NCBI GenBank assembly: GCA_963807975.1 | Contig: CAWEDV010000005.1 | Location: forward strand, 314,279-378,278 | Direction: 5' to 3' | Length of the DNA: 64,000 bases | Source of the DNA: JAACFF01 sp963807975 | GTDB lineage: Bacteria; Chloroflexota; Anaerolineae; Promineifilales; Promineifilaceae | Shown: positions 36,007 through 44,342 of the stretch, in pieces | Layout of the letters: each line of letters starts with the position of its first letter | How positions within the stretch are numbered: the first letter of the stretch is position 1 | Notes under the pieces: model-generated | Databases searched by the model: none | Told to the model about the DNA's origin: nothing | What the model saw: the letters and a program-made list of their open reading frames with translations, nothing else | Program-made: the position numbers and the translations under genes

Positions 36007-36080
36007 GCGGCAATTATGCCACAAGGAGCTGTTTACCTCACTATTTGCCCTGAAAACGGATTAAATGCTAGACTTCGCCT

Positions 36081-36278
36081 GTGATAACAAAAAGACAACT
36101 TGGCATTGGTTTTATACTGATCAGCCTTGCCGCTGTGGTGGGCTCTTTTGCATTTGATTTATTAGGTGGCGGTCAGTTCCAAGGTATAGGACCCGCGCAG
36201 CGAATTGCCCTAATCGCAGCAAGTATCGTTTTGCTCGTCGGCCTCAGTCTACTGCCTTTAGGAGACCGGCCCGCATGA
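36081..36278 (+). CDS. 65-residue two-helix membrane protein
   Basis: Starts with GTG at 36081 and ends by a four-base ATGA overlap with the next gene, so it is probably translationally coupled to it. Two membrane helices (about 8-26 and 42-60) are joined by the loop GGGQFQGIGPAQR. The family is not recognised. Overlap and composition support a real gene; it may be a small partner of the GT-C-like protein. Confidence 0.66.
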   Translation: MITKRQLGIGFILISLAAVVGSFAFDLLGGGQFQGIGPAQRIALIAASIVLLVGLSLLPLGDRPA

Positions 36279-37924
36279 GCTTAGTGGGGATTCTCGATAA
36301 GCCCAACCCGGCTGATAAAAGCAAAGTTTGGCAAAAAGTTCTCACCTGGCTGCCGGTCATTTTGATCGTCCTCGCCCTCCTTGCCTTTATTGGCTATTTC
36401 ATGATCTACGCCAATTACGCATGGAATCTGTTCCAATTCCCATTTGACTACGATCAAGGGGAAGGCTTTGAACTGATGGACACGGTTCTTTTCAGCCAAG
36501 GTGAGTGGCCCTATCGTGATAATAACAGTTATCCTTTTTACTCCTCAAACTACCCCCCACTCTTCCACGTGGTCACCATACCTCTCGTCTGGCTGTTCGG
36601 CCCACAATATTGGACCGGTCGATTGGTCTCGTTTTTGGGAACGCTAATAACGGCATTGGCCATCGGCTACACCGTACAGCGAAAAGGGAAAAGGTGGTGG
36701 CTGTCTACGCTGTCGGGACTCGCCTTTCTTGCTTCAAACTATGTCTATCATGTGGGTCCCCTATTTCGACAGCATATGTTCATGGTCATGTTTGAAACCC
36801 TTGCCGTTGTGCTTATGGCCATAGCCATCGATAAGGAAGAAAAGGACGGTAAAAAACGGCCGTGGCAGCTCTTTTTGGTGATGCTTCTACTGCTCGCCGC
36901 AGGCTATACAAAGCAGCTTGCCTATGCCACGGTAGCAGCTGTCTTTATCTTCTTCTTTCTACGCCAAACCTGGCGGGCCATTATATGGGCAGTTCCTTTT
37001 GCGTTGGCAACCGGTGCAATATTCCTGTGGATCGATTATTCCACCAACGGCATGTGGCTGCTTAACACAGTCACGGCCAATATCAATCCCTTCATCCCAG
37101 GCCAGGCTCAAGGTTTATTTCGGCAATGGTTACAACTGCACGTCGTCATCACCATTGTGGCCACCATTTACGCCATTTACCAATTGTATTTCGACCGTTT
37201 GTCAATCTACGCCATTTGGTTTGTTGTGGCCGTTCTTAACAGCATCACCGCCGGGAAATGGGGCGCCGGGGAATCCTATTTTGCGACCGCCATTGCTGCC
37301 AGCTGCATTTTGACCGGAATGACTTTCGCTCACCTGTTGGATTGGTCAAAAACGCGCGGCTGGACCTGGCAGACAGCCGTGCTCACTGTTGTCCCCCTGC
37401 TCTTCCTTCTGCAAGCCAACCAGATGTTTCATATGCCGACTCATACACCCACATTGGCCGCTGTTGCCCGTGCTCTAGGAAGGCCAGACGCAGTCATGAT
37501 CGCCCCTCAGACTTCTTGTTCTGCCCCACGCGAGGCGGAAGCGATTCCATATGTCGATGACGCTGGTGTCTCCTTATTAGGCCGGCCACCAAATCGAGCA
37601 GACCGTGAAGCAGGCATAGCCATTACGAACTTCATTGCCGAGGGAGAAACGGCCGCATTCACTGAAGATGCTGGCTTCAACTTCTATCTCGATCGGGATG
37701 TCATCACCAATCCCACACAGCTCCTCAACCTATACAACAACAATGCCGTTGACTTAACCGAAATGTTGGCCATGTTGGATGAGCAGGCATTCGACACAGT
37801 TGTACTGCGGGCACAGTTTTACCCACCCCCGGTTCTGGAAGCGATTGGCCAGCGCTATGAAACAGAAGAGCTAGTACAGATGAATGGGTTTGTATACTGT
37901 GTCATGTTTCCACGTGACCAATAA
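36275..37924 (+). CDS. GT-C/GT39-like membrane glycosyltransferase
   Basis: 549 residues with about ten membrane helices between 22 and 390, then a soluble C-terminal domain of 150 residues. The first outer loop holds the acidic cluster FDYDQGEGFELMD, in the place where ArnT/PMT-like GT-C enzymes keep their catalytic Asp, followed by YPFYSSNYPPLFH. Such enzymes transfer sugars from polyprenyl-phosphate donors on the outer face of the membrane. Acceptor and sugar are unknown. It is coupled to the 65-residue gene upstream. Confidence 0.75.
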   Translation: MSLVGILDKPNPADKSKVWQKVLTWLPVILIVLALLAFIGYFMIYANYAWNLFQFPFDYDQGEGFELMDTVLFSQGEWPYRDNNSYPFYSSNYPPLFHVVTIPLVWLFGPQYWTGRLVSFLGTLITALAIGYTVQRKGKRWWLSTLSGLAFLASNYVYHVGPLFRQHMFMVMFETLAVVLMAIAIDKEEKDGKKRPWQLFLVMLLLLAAGYTKQLAYATVAAVFIFFFLRQTWRAIIWAVPFALATGAIFLWIDYSTNGMWLLNTVTANINPFIPGQAQGLFRQWLQLHVVITIVATIYAIYQLYFDRLSIYAIWFVVAVLNSITAGKWGAGESYFATAIAASCILTGMTFAHLLDWSKTRGWTWQTAVLTVVPLLFLLQANQMFHMPTHTPTLAAVARALGRPDAVMIAPQTSCSAPREAEAIPYVDDAGVSLLGRPPNRADREAGIAITNFIAEGETAAFTEDAGFNFYLDRDVITNPTQLLNLYNNNAVDLTEMLAMLDEQAFDTVVLRAQFYPPPVLEAIGQRYETEELVQMNGFVYCVMFPRDQ

Positions 37925-37954
37925 ATAGAAGTCGGATTTAATCAGGAGTTGAAG

Positions 37955-38722
37955 ATGGAGATTGAATTTAAGCACGCCATAACCAGGGAGCCCGGTCCGA
38001 ACTTCGCATCGGGCTTAACAACAGCTCAATTAGGCGCTCCAGACTACAAACTGGTTAAAGAACAGCACCAGGCATATGTTTCCATATTGAGATCATTGGG
38101 CGTCGAAGTCGAAGTCCTCTCCCCTTTGCTAGACTATCCTGATGCCTATTTCGTGGAAGACGTTGCCGTCGTCACGCCATCAATTGCCGTGATCAGCAGA
38201 CCAGGTGCCGGGGAACGACGAGGAGAGGAAGCCTTCATTGAAGCGGCCCTTGCCAAGTATCTGCCAATTGCCAGGATTAATTCCCCCGGAACCTTGGATG
38301 GCGGCGATGTTATGCAAATTGGCGACAATTTCTACATTGGTGTATCTGCAAGGACCAATACGGAAGGGGCGCAACAATTATGCACAATCCTGCAGCAGCA
38401 TGGTTACAACTGTTTTACCATTCCGGTCACCGGAGGGCTGCACTTGAAGAGTGATATAAGCTATGTCGGCCGGGGCACAATCCTTTCAACCAGGACAATC
38501 GCCAGTTCAGATTTATTTGCCGAATACCGCATGATCTTAATTGATGAAAAAGAGCTTTATGCTGCAAACTCTCTGCTAGTCAATGGTCACATCTTGACCC
38601 CAAGAGGATTTCTTAATACCAAGACCAAACTCATCGACGCCCATTTTGACATCATCGAGGTTGAGACCAGCGAACTGCAAAAAATGGATGGCGGCTTATC
38701 TTGCCTATCCCTACGCTTCTAA
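37955..38722 (+). CDS. dimethylarginine dimethylaminohydrolase-like hydrolase
   Basis: 255 residues of the guanidino-modifying beta/alpha-propeller family, almost exactly the length of bacterial DDAH. The substrate-binding acidic pair is in FVEDV (Glu68, Asp69), the catalytic His is in GGLHLKSDISY (His163), and the nucleophile is in the C-terminal MDGGLSCLSLRF (Cys250). These positions match bacterial DDAH closely (Cys249 and His162 in the Pseudomonas enzyme). The reaction would release citrulline from (methylated) arginine. ATG 37955 has CAGGAG six bases upstream. It stands alone, without an arginine-deiminase pathway. Confidence 0.85.
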   Translation: MEIEFKHAITREPGPNFASGLTTAQLGAPDYKLVKEQHQAYVSILRSLGVEVEVLSPLLDYPDAYFVEDVAVVTPSIAVISRPGAGERRGEEAFIEAALAKYLPIARINSPGTLDGGDVMQIGDNFYIGVSARTNTEGAQQLCTILQQHGYNCFTIPVTGGLHLKSDISYVGRGTILSTRTIASSDLFAEYRMILIDEKELYAANSLLVNGHILTPRGFLNTKTKLIDAHFDIIEVETSELQKMDGGLSCLSLRF

Positions 38723-38768
38723 TCAGCCCATTGCCTGTAAACCAGATTATTGAACTGATATCCTTCTT

Positions 38769-39527
38769 ATGAGTGTTGCAAAGCAAAATCACCAATACAC
38801 AATAGAACTTCCAGCCTTTTCCGGGCCATTGGATTTACTGCTGCATCTAATCGATCGCGAAGAGTTGGACATCACCGCGATATCATTGGCCAAGGTCACC
38901 GAACAGTACCTGGGCCAGATCGAACAACTGAAAAAAAACCGTATGGAACAGCTGATCGATTTTCTGGTTATTGGTGCACGCCTTGTTCTAATAAAGAGTC
39001 GAGCGCTCCTTCCAAATGAGGCGAAGATGGCCGGTGATGACGAGAATGAAGAGGACCCTGCTGAGGCCTTGATCCGGCAGCTTCGCCAATACCGGCTGTT
39101 CAAGAACGCAGCAAAATGGCTGCATGATAGAGAGGTACGCGGCCTGAGGACCTATCTGCGTGTCGTACCTCCACCAAGACCTCATGGCCAATTAGACATG
39201 AGCGGTGTTTCAGTACAATCACTGCTTGATGCGGTACTGGTCGCTTTACAGCGCGCAGAAGACATGGAGGACAGCGTCTCCTTGGTCCGTCCAAGGCGCA
39301 TAACGATTCAACAGCAAATCGAAAAACTCCGCTACAAGGTCGGCACCACTCACAGGGTTCGATTCAACGATCTGCTATCAGAAAAGTCGTCAAGACTTGA
39401 GATCGCTGTGACGCTCCTAGCGGTTCTTGAATTGATTAAACGCAGGGAAGTGACAGTAGCGCAAGATTCAATGTTCGGACCCATCCAAATCGAGAAATCT
39501 CCACAAAAAAGTCTGGCCGCAGAGTAA
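38769..39527 (+). CDS. scpA: segregation and condensation protein A (ScpA)
   Basis: Kleisin subunit of the SMC-ScpAB condensin. 252 residues. The N-terminal SMC-neck-binding region is textbook (FSGPLDLLLHLIDREELDITAISLAKVTEQYL), followed by a charged helix (GARLVLIKSRALLP). The C-terminal winged helix that binds the SMC head is at about 175-240 (FNDLL, VTLLAVLELIKRREVTVAQ). The usual partner scpB does not follow here; the next gene is convergent. Confidence 0.93.
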   Translation: MSVAKQNHQYTIELPAFSGPLDLLLHLIDREELDITAISLAKVTEQYLGQIEQLKKNRMEQLIDFLVIGARLVLIKSRALLPNEAKMAGDDENEEDPAEALIRQLRQYRLFKNAAKWLHDREVRGLRTYLRVVPPPRPHGQLDMSGVSVQSLLDAVLVALQRAEDMEDSVSLVRPRRITIQQQIEKLRYKVGTTHRVRFNDLLSEKSSRLEIAVTLLAVLELIKRREVTVAQDSMFGPIQIEKSPQKSLAAE

Positions 39528-39535
39528 TCGAACGC

Positions 39536-39973
39536 TTACCACCAGCTCTGGGTGCGTCCGTAGCGGACGAGAAAGTAAGCACCCACACCGATCACGATAA
39601 ATGGCAGCATGAGCCGTAGTACAATTGCTCCCCCAAATCGAAGCAAAATGACGGCAGCGATCACAGCCAAAAGTATCCAAAGACTCTTGGATAGCAGTCC
39701 AGCCCACTGGTTTAAATCCACTGGCAGCTCCGGAATGCTGCTGGGTTCCGTTTCTCGCTGCTGCACGCGCCGGCGCTGGGCCGCCTTGCAATAGGTTCCA
39801 TTTCCTACCCGGAGAACATCACCGCCTACCGCCCATTGGCAGCCACACTCGCCACATTGATAAGACACAAAATCTGGGCGCCCTGTTTCGTGATCAACGC
39901 GTTTGAGGATTTCCCCCCCGCAGTGTTCACAGTCAAAGCCGCTGTCTTCCCAATCTGTGCTCGTTTCAATCAT
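39536..39973 (-). CDS. zinc-ribbon membrane protein
   Basis: 145 residues, family not recognised. The N-terminus carries two Cys pairs, CEHCGG (Cys15, Cys18) and CGECGC (Cys40, Cys43, Cys45), which fit a zinc ribbon. A charged middle follows, then two membrane helices (about 94-132) and a short basic tail ending in tryptophans. The ATG at 39973 is used; one at 39979 is also in frame. It is convergent with scpA, eight bases apart. Confidence 0.66.
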   Translation of the reverse strand: MIETSTDWEDSGFDCEHCGGEILKRVDHETGRPDFVSYQCGECGCQWAVGGDVLRVGNGTYCKAAQRRRVQQRETEPSSIPELPVDLNQWAGLLSKSLWILLAVIAAVILLRFGGAIVLRLMLPFIVIGVGAYFLVRYGRTQSWW

Positions 39974-40101
39974 AATCACTATCTTTGATCAATTTTGGCC
40001 TCACAGCACATTATAACGTGATCTAAGCCGCCACGAACAGATAAACATCAACCATTTATGCTTGCACCAATAATTCAACCATTCAGCCTTGTTGAGGGCC
40101 A

Positions 40102-41412
40102 TCAAGTATAATCAGGCAGCCACTCTCCATGTTCATCAATTAGATCATCGACTAGACTCCAGATCTGCTCAAGATCTAGTTCAGCAGCGGTGTGTGGATC
40201 CATCATCGCCGCGTGGTAAATATGTTCCCGTTTATGGGTTATGGCAGCTTCAACGGTGAGAGCCTGCACATTGATGTTCGTCAACATGAGTGCCGCCAAT
40301 TGCGGAGGCAAGCTTCCAATGTGGGTGGGTTGAATTCCATTGGCATCCACCAAGCAAGGTACTTCAACGGCGCACCCTTCAGGTAAATTCTCAATCAAAC
40401 CACGGTTGTCAACATTCCCGTAGATTACCCGGGGCTGTCCAGTCTCCAAGCTGTGAATGATATACGCGCCATATTCATGCGTACGCTCAGCCGCCAGGGG
40501 CATATCCTCATTCTCAAAGAACTCGCGCAGCTGCTCCCAGCCGGCGATCTGGTTCTCGCAGCGTGTAATGTATTCGTCTAGGGGGATATGGAAGCGTTCG
40601 ATCAGATCGGGCCGGTCGCGCTTAATGTACCAGGGTACATATTCCGCAAAGTGTTCGCTCGATTCAGTTACAAAATAACCAAGACGCTGCATCATGTCGT
40701 AGCGCACACGATTCCAGGCTGGAACACGATCCTCTTCTATTACGCCCCGGATCAGTGGATAAAGATCTTGTGGACCATGTTCAGTCTTTCGCTCGAATTG
40801 CAGATAGAACGCCATATGATTGATGCCCGCGCAGATGTAGTTAATTTCCTCGATAGGCACTTTAATATCGCGCGCCAACTGTTCGGCCGTTCCCTGAACG
40901 CTGTGGCACAATCCCACGTTCCTAATCGGCGAAGCGCGGTTCAATGCCCAAGACAAGATTGCCATGGGATTGACATAGTTCAACAAGGTTGCCTCGGGAC
41001 AAAGCTCTTCCATATCGGACGCTAGATCCAGCATCACCGGGATTGTGCGCAGGCCGCGCATAATCCCGCCGACCCCCAGTGTATCTGCAATTGTCTGGCG
41101 CAAGCCATAGCGCTTCGGAATTTCAAAATCAACGGCAGTTCCCGGCTTATATCCAGCAATCTGAAACATAGCGATGGCATAATCTGCTCCCTCAAGTGCT
41201 TGTCTTCGATCAGCGCTGGCTTCAATCGTTGGATTTACATCCAGCGCATCAGCGACCTTTCGGGCGACGATTTGCGATGTATGTAGGCGATCTGGATCGA
41301 TGTCAAAAAGAGATATGGTGGAATCGGCCAATTCCGGAAAGCTGAGAATATCTCCAATTAAGTTTTTTGCGAATACCGTGCTTCCAGCACCAATAAATGC
41401 GATCTTGGGCAT
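40102..41412 (-). CDS. GH4 family glycosidase (alpha-galactosidase/glucosidase type)
   Basis: NAD+- and Mn2+-dependent glycosidase of 436 residues that works by oxidation, elimination and re-addition. The Rossmann loop is at the N-terminus (FIGAGSTVFAKNL). The metal and active-site residues of GH4 are visible: Asn148 in NYVNPM, Cys169-His170 in GLCHSVQGT and His199 in GINHMAF. MelA/LplD-like members act on alpha-galactosides or uronides; the specificity is not readable. A GGAGG site lies within the last codons of the upstream gene, one base from this start, so the two form a tight pair. Confidence 0.9.
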   Translation of the reverse strand: MPKIAFIGAGSTVFAKNLIGDILSFPELADSTISLFDIDPDRLHTSQIVARKVADALDVNPTIEASADRRQALEGADYAIAMFQIAGYKPGTAVDFEIPKRYGLRQTIADTLGVGGIMRGLRTIPVMLDLASDMEELCPEATLLNYVNPMAILSWALNRASPIRNVGLCHSVQGTAEQLARDIKVPIEEINYICAGINHMAFYLQFERKTEHGPQDLYPLIRGVIEEDRVPAWNRVRYDMMQRLGYFVTESSEHFAEYVPWYIKRDRPDLIERFHIPLDEYITRCENQIAGWEQLREFFENEDMPLAAERTHEYGAYIIHSLETGQPRVIYGNVDNRGLIENLPEGCAVEVPCLVDANGIQPTHIGSLPPQLAALMLTNINVQALTVEAAITHKREHIYHAAMMDPHTAAELDLEQIWSLVDDLIDEHGEWLPDYT

Positions 41413-41413
41413 G

Positions 41414-42313
41414 TTATTTCCTCCACAACCCTAATGCGATTTCCTCAATAAAACTAGGCCAGCTTGTTTTTTCTTGCCACTCCTGCGGAATGCCAGACTT
41501 GCCGTAGTATGCTCCTGCAATCTGACCGCAAACGGCTGCCGTTGTATCGGCATCATCACCCAGATTGGCCGCAAGTAATACGGCACTACGAAAATCCTCA
41601 GTCTGATAAAAACACCACAAGGCTGCTTCTAGTGACTCCACAACATATCCCGAACCGACTATTTGCGATTCCACCTTATTCCTGTAAGAACCTAGAGCTA
41701 TCCCCTTTAGTTTGGGAGTCAACGGTACATATTCGCTTTGATCTAGAATCTCTTCTTTACTTTTTCCAGACAAGCAAGTTGCCAGAATGGCACCTAACAA
41801 ACAGCAGGCATCAATCGCTTCCTCGGCGCCATGAGTAGTCTTCGAGCTTTCACCACAAAAGAATATCAGATTCTCCATGTCACCGTGATAGTACATGGGA
41901 ACTGGAGCCAGACGCATAATTGAACCGTTACCGGCTGAGTAAGGGTCGGTTGAGCCACTGAGCGCATTACCGCTCTTCTTGAAGCGGGCCAGCGCCCCCG
42001 AAATAGTGATCCCGATGTCAAAACAGACACCTGTGCTGCTCATGTATCCATTTTCCTGCCAATCACAGTAGCGGGTCATCTGATCATGGGGATCGTGGCC
42101 TTCCCGTTCGAGCAGGCTGGCAGCAAGGCATAAGGCCATCGACGTATCGTCAGTCCATTGGCCGGGATCTAGAGCATGAGGCCCACCACCTATCATGTCA
42201 GATATGGGGGTGAAGGTTCCACGAGGCATGAATTCTACGGCCGCACCAAGCGCATCACCGCAAGCAAGACCCAGTAGACAGCCAACAAATCGGTCGGCAG
42301 GCGCAATAGACAT
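41414..42313 (-). CDS. ADP-ribosylglycohydrolase family protein (DraG-like)
   Basis: Dinuclear-magnesium hydrolase fold of 299 residues. The N-terminal GCLLGLACGDALGAAVEF, the central GQWTDDTSMAL (Thr-Asp-Asp metal ligands) and the C-terminal NLGDDADTTAAVCGQIAGA (Asp ligands) are all present. Classical DraG removes ADP-ribose from dinitrogenase reductase. No nitrogenase or ART gene is nearby, and the one-base junction with a GH4 glycosidase suggests the N- or O-glycosidic substrate is sugar- or nucleoside-related. That last point is inference. Confidence 0.9.
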   Translation of the reverse strand: MSIAPADRFVGCLLGLACGDALGAAVEFMPRGTFTPISDMIGGGPHALDPGQWTDDTSMALCLAASLLEREGHDPHDQMTRYCDWQENGYMSSTGVCFDIGITISGALARFKKSGNALSGSTDPYSAGNGSIMRLAPVPMYYHGDMENLIFFCGESSKTTHGAEEAIDACCLLGAILATCLSGKSKEEILDQSEYVPLTPKLKGIALGSYRNKVESQIVGSGYVVESLEAALWCFYQTEDFRSAVLLAANLGDDADTTAAVCGQIAGAYYGKSGIPQEWQEKTSWPSFIEEIALGLWRK

Positions 42314-42339
42314 AGTCCAATCCTCTCCCAGATCTCAGC

Positions 42340-43080
42340 TCAAAAGAAGAACATTCTGAGCGCACCAGCCAATAATACCAGGGCCAATAAGCGGCGCAAT
42401 AACAGCGGGTTTAGGCGCTTGCTGCCATATTCCGCCCCCAGCCATCCGCCAACACCGACTACGAGGAGATAGAGCAGAACAATCGGTGGTAGATCGGGTA
42501 CAACAGTAAGACGGCCCGAAAGACCGGCAAGGGAATTCACCAGCACAAAGGCAGCCGTAATTCCCATGGTCTGCCGGGTATCCGCCCAACCGGTAAACAA
42601 AAGCAGCGGCCCTAGAAGAATCCCCCCTCCCATGCCCACCAATCCCGCGACCAGGCCGATCGCGGCACCGGCAGCAAAGGCAACCCAAAGCGGAAGTTTC
42701 GGCTCACTTCCTGTGGACGACTGCGTATTTGAACCGCTGCGCCAGAGACGAATCGCAGCGTATAATAGCACAAGACCCACAATGGGCCGGTAAAGCTCTC
42801 CCGGGAGGCTAATGTACCCTCCAAGAAAAGCAAATGGAATAGATGCAGCGGCAATTGGCCAAAACAAACGCGCCGAGAAATGTCCTGCCCGGACATATTT
42901 CCATGTCCCAATGGACGCGACCAGGATATTCAGGGTCAAGGCAATCGGGCGCATGATTTCAGGCGAGACGCCGAATAACCCCATGACAGCCAAATAACCG
43001 GATCCGCCCCCAAGACCAACCGCCCCATACAATGTGGCAATCAAGAAAAAGATTACGGCCAATAGAATCTCGAAGTTCAT
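42340..43080 (-). CDS. TauE/SafE family membrane permease
   Basis: 246 residues with about eight helices, a putative exporter of sulfite, sulfoacetate or other small anions. The two-fold repeat of the family is visible: GAVGLGGGSGYLAVMGLFGVSP near the N-terminus and GLVAGLVGMGGGILLGPLLLFTGWADTRQTMGITA in the middle. It starts 51 bases after the neighbouring membrane-protein gene and ends 26 bases before the DraG-like gene, so it may be co-transcribed with them. The substrate is unknown. Confidence 0.86.
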   Translation of the reverse strand: MNFEILLAVIFFLIATLYGAVGLGGGSGYLAVMGLFGVSPEIMRPIALTLNILVASIGTWKYVRAGHFSARLFWPIAAASIPFAFLGGYISLPGELYRPIVGLVLLYAAIRLWRSGSNTQSSTGSEPKLPLWVAFAAGAAIGLVAGLVGMGGGILLGPLLLFTGWADTRQTMGITAAFVLVNSLAGLSGRLTVVPDLPPIVLLYLLVVGVGGWLGAEYGSKRLNPLLLRRLLALVLLAGALRMFFF

Positions 43081-43130
43081 TTTTCAATTCTAGCTGATTC
43101 GACCGTTCACGCTTGTCATCGAGGGCCCAG

Positions 43131-43862
43131 CTAAACGGCAATCAGCCAGGACGAGAACAGGAGGAGGAGTGCAAAGGAAACATAGCCAGCCGGATGAGGC
43201 TGTTTGGCTTGAAAAAGAGCACGAGGAGGAGCATATGAAAGAACGAGGATCAGCAGCGAAATAACCAAGAGGAAAAAATCACCCTTTAGGCTCAGAATAG
43301 ACACAATTGCCTCTGCCTGCGCTGTAGTAAAGATCAGCATCCCGTTAACCAGAATCAATCCAACCAAGCCGAACCATACATAACGGCTGCTTTCGGCTGG
43401 AACATTTGAATCCACCGGAAATGCAAGCACTAAAATGTACAACATCGAGAACCCCAAAAGAGCTCCCGGCATATAGACAAATAGCGCTGATGAGTCCCCT
43501 TCGTTCAAGGTAGTCGTGCCGATATTGAGCACTGACTTAAAATACCCAATTTGATAAGCCAGCGTGGTCATCATCAGCAGACCGAAAATGAAGGCCAAAC
43601 CAATACGAACCTTTGAGTTCAATAGAAACGCTGGTGGCGACCATTTGCTTCTTTCTGAACAGGGTTCCAGCTTGCGGATGAAGTAGACACCCAGACAAAA
43701 CAATACATAAGACAATACCAAAAGCAGCGCGTTCCAACCAGAAGGTTTGGCGAGAATCTTGGTCAATATGGGGAGTAATCCTAGCAAGACCACCAATGCT
43801 GTTATATCAACAACAACTGGCAGGACGGCCAAGAACTTTGTGGAGGATCGCTTTTCAATCAT
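43131..43862 (-). CDS. hypothetical polytopic membrane protein
   Basis: 243 residues with about seven hydrophobic helices (near 12-34, 42-62, 86-106, 128-148, 163-182, 190-210 and 225-241). The family is not recognised. The only notable polar feature is a short Lys/Arg-rich loop (RKLEPCSERSKWSP, about 63-76). No ligand-binding or catalytic motif is seen. It is the first gene of a minus-strand run that continues with the TauE/SafE permease. Confidence 0.66.
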   Translation of the reverse strand: MIEKRSSTKFLAVLPVVVDITALVVLLGLLPILTKILAKPSGWNALLLVLSYVLFCLGVYFIRKLEPCSERSKWSPPAFLLNSKVRIGLAFIFGLLMMTTLAYQIGYFKSVLNIGTTTLNEGDSSALFVYMPGALLGFSMLYILVLAFPVDSNVPAESSRYVWFGLVGLILVNGMLIFTTAQAEAIVSILSLKGDFFLLVISLLILVLSYAPPRALFQAKQPHPAGYVSFALLLLFSSWLIAV

Positions 43863-43962
43863 AGAGATTAATTATATCCCAGGCCAAATTTTGTGTGAAC
43901 TTGACCATGGCAAATAGACAGCCTTCTTTCGAAATAGGCAGTTGAGAAAACCACGCCCCTGC

Positions 43963-43990
43963 TTGTCCTCCCCTGGCTGTATGTTATACT
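43963..43990 (+). promoter_or_regulatory. promoter for the T-box/valS transcript
   Basis: TTGTCC at 43963-43968 and TATACT at 43985-43990 are 16 bases apart. Transcription would start near 43997, just ahead of the T-box leader. Confidence 0.65.
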
Positions 43991-43996
43991 TCTATG

Positions 43997-44281
43997 CGCA
44001 TTTGAAAATCAAAGACAATGAATGGGAAGAGTAAGCGAGTCCTTTGTTTTTAGAGAGCATTGGTCAAAGGCTGGAAGCCGGTGCACGACAAAACTGCTGA
44101 ATGTCGCCCTGGAGTTTTTCTGTCGAACCTTTGCCGCTGCTCAAGGGTATTGCGGTAGATAAGTAAACAGAAACGGGTCAGTCCGTTATCGCTGATTTGA
44201 GAGTCGGCTTTAAGAAGCCGGAATCAAGGTGGTACCGCGTGAGATATAATCTCTCGTCCTTGAAGGACGAGAGATTTTTTT
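43997..44281 (+). ncRNA. T-box riboswitch leader of valS
   Basis: The leader has the ordered elements of a T-box. Early Stem I carries the AGTA motif (44030-44033), an AG-bulge-like TAGAGAGC (44051-44058) and a distal loop of GGCTGGAAGCC type. The T-box core AAGGTGGTACCGCG is at 44226-44239, whose TGGT bulge can pair with the ACCA end of uncharged tRNA-Val. A terminator follows. Uncharged tRNA should stabilise the antiterminator and allow valS transcription. I could not fold Stem I well enough to fix the specifier codon; GTC triplets occur at 44103 and 44122. Confidence 0.88.
44249..44281 (+). terminator. T-box regulatory terminator
   Basis: ATCTCTCGTCCTT pairs with AGGACGAGAGAT around a two-base loop, and a run of seven T follows. 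It begins ten bases after the T-box core, in the position competing with the antiterminator. Confidence 0.88.
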
Positions 44282-44342
44282 ATGAATATGTGAGTCAGAA
44301 CTGAAGGGCAGCAGATCGACCGACCGTGAAGAAGGAAATACT

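Noticed and set aside
44103..44124. Assignment of a T-box specifier codon to one of the GTC triplets
   Set aside because: I could not fold Stem I convincingly by eye, so any choice would be a guess.
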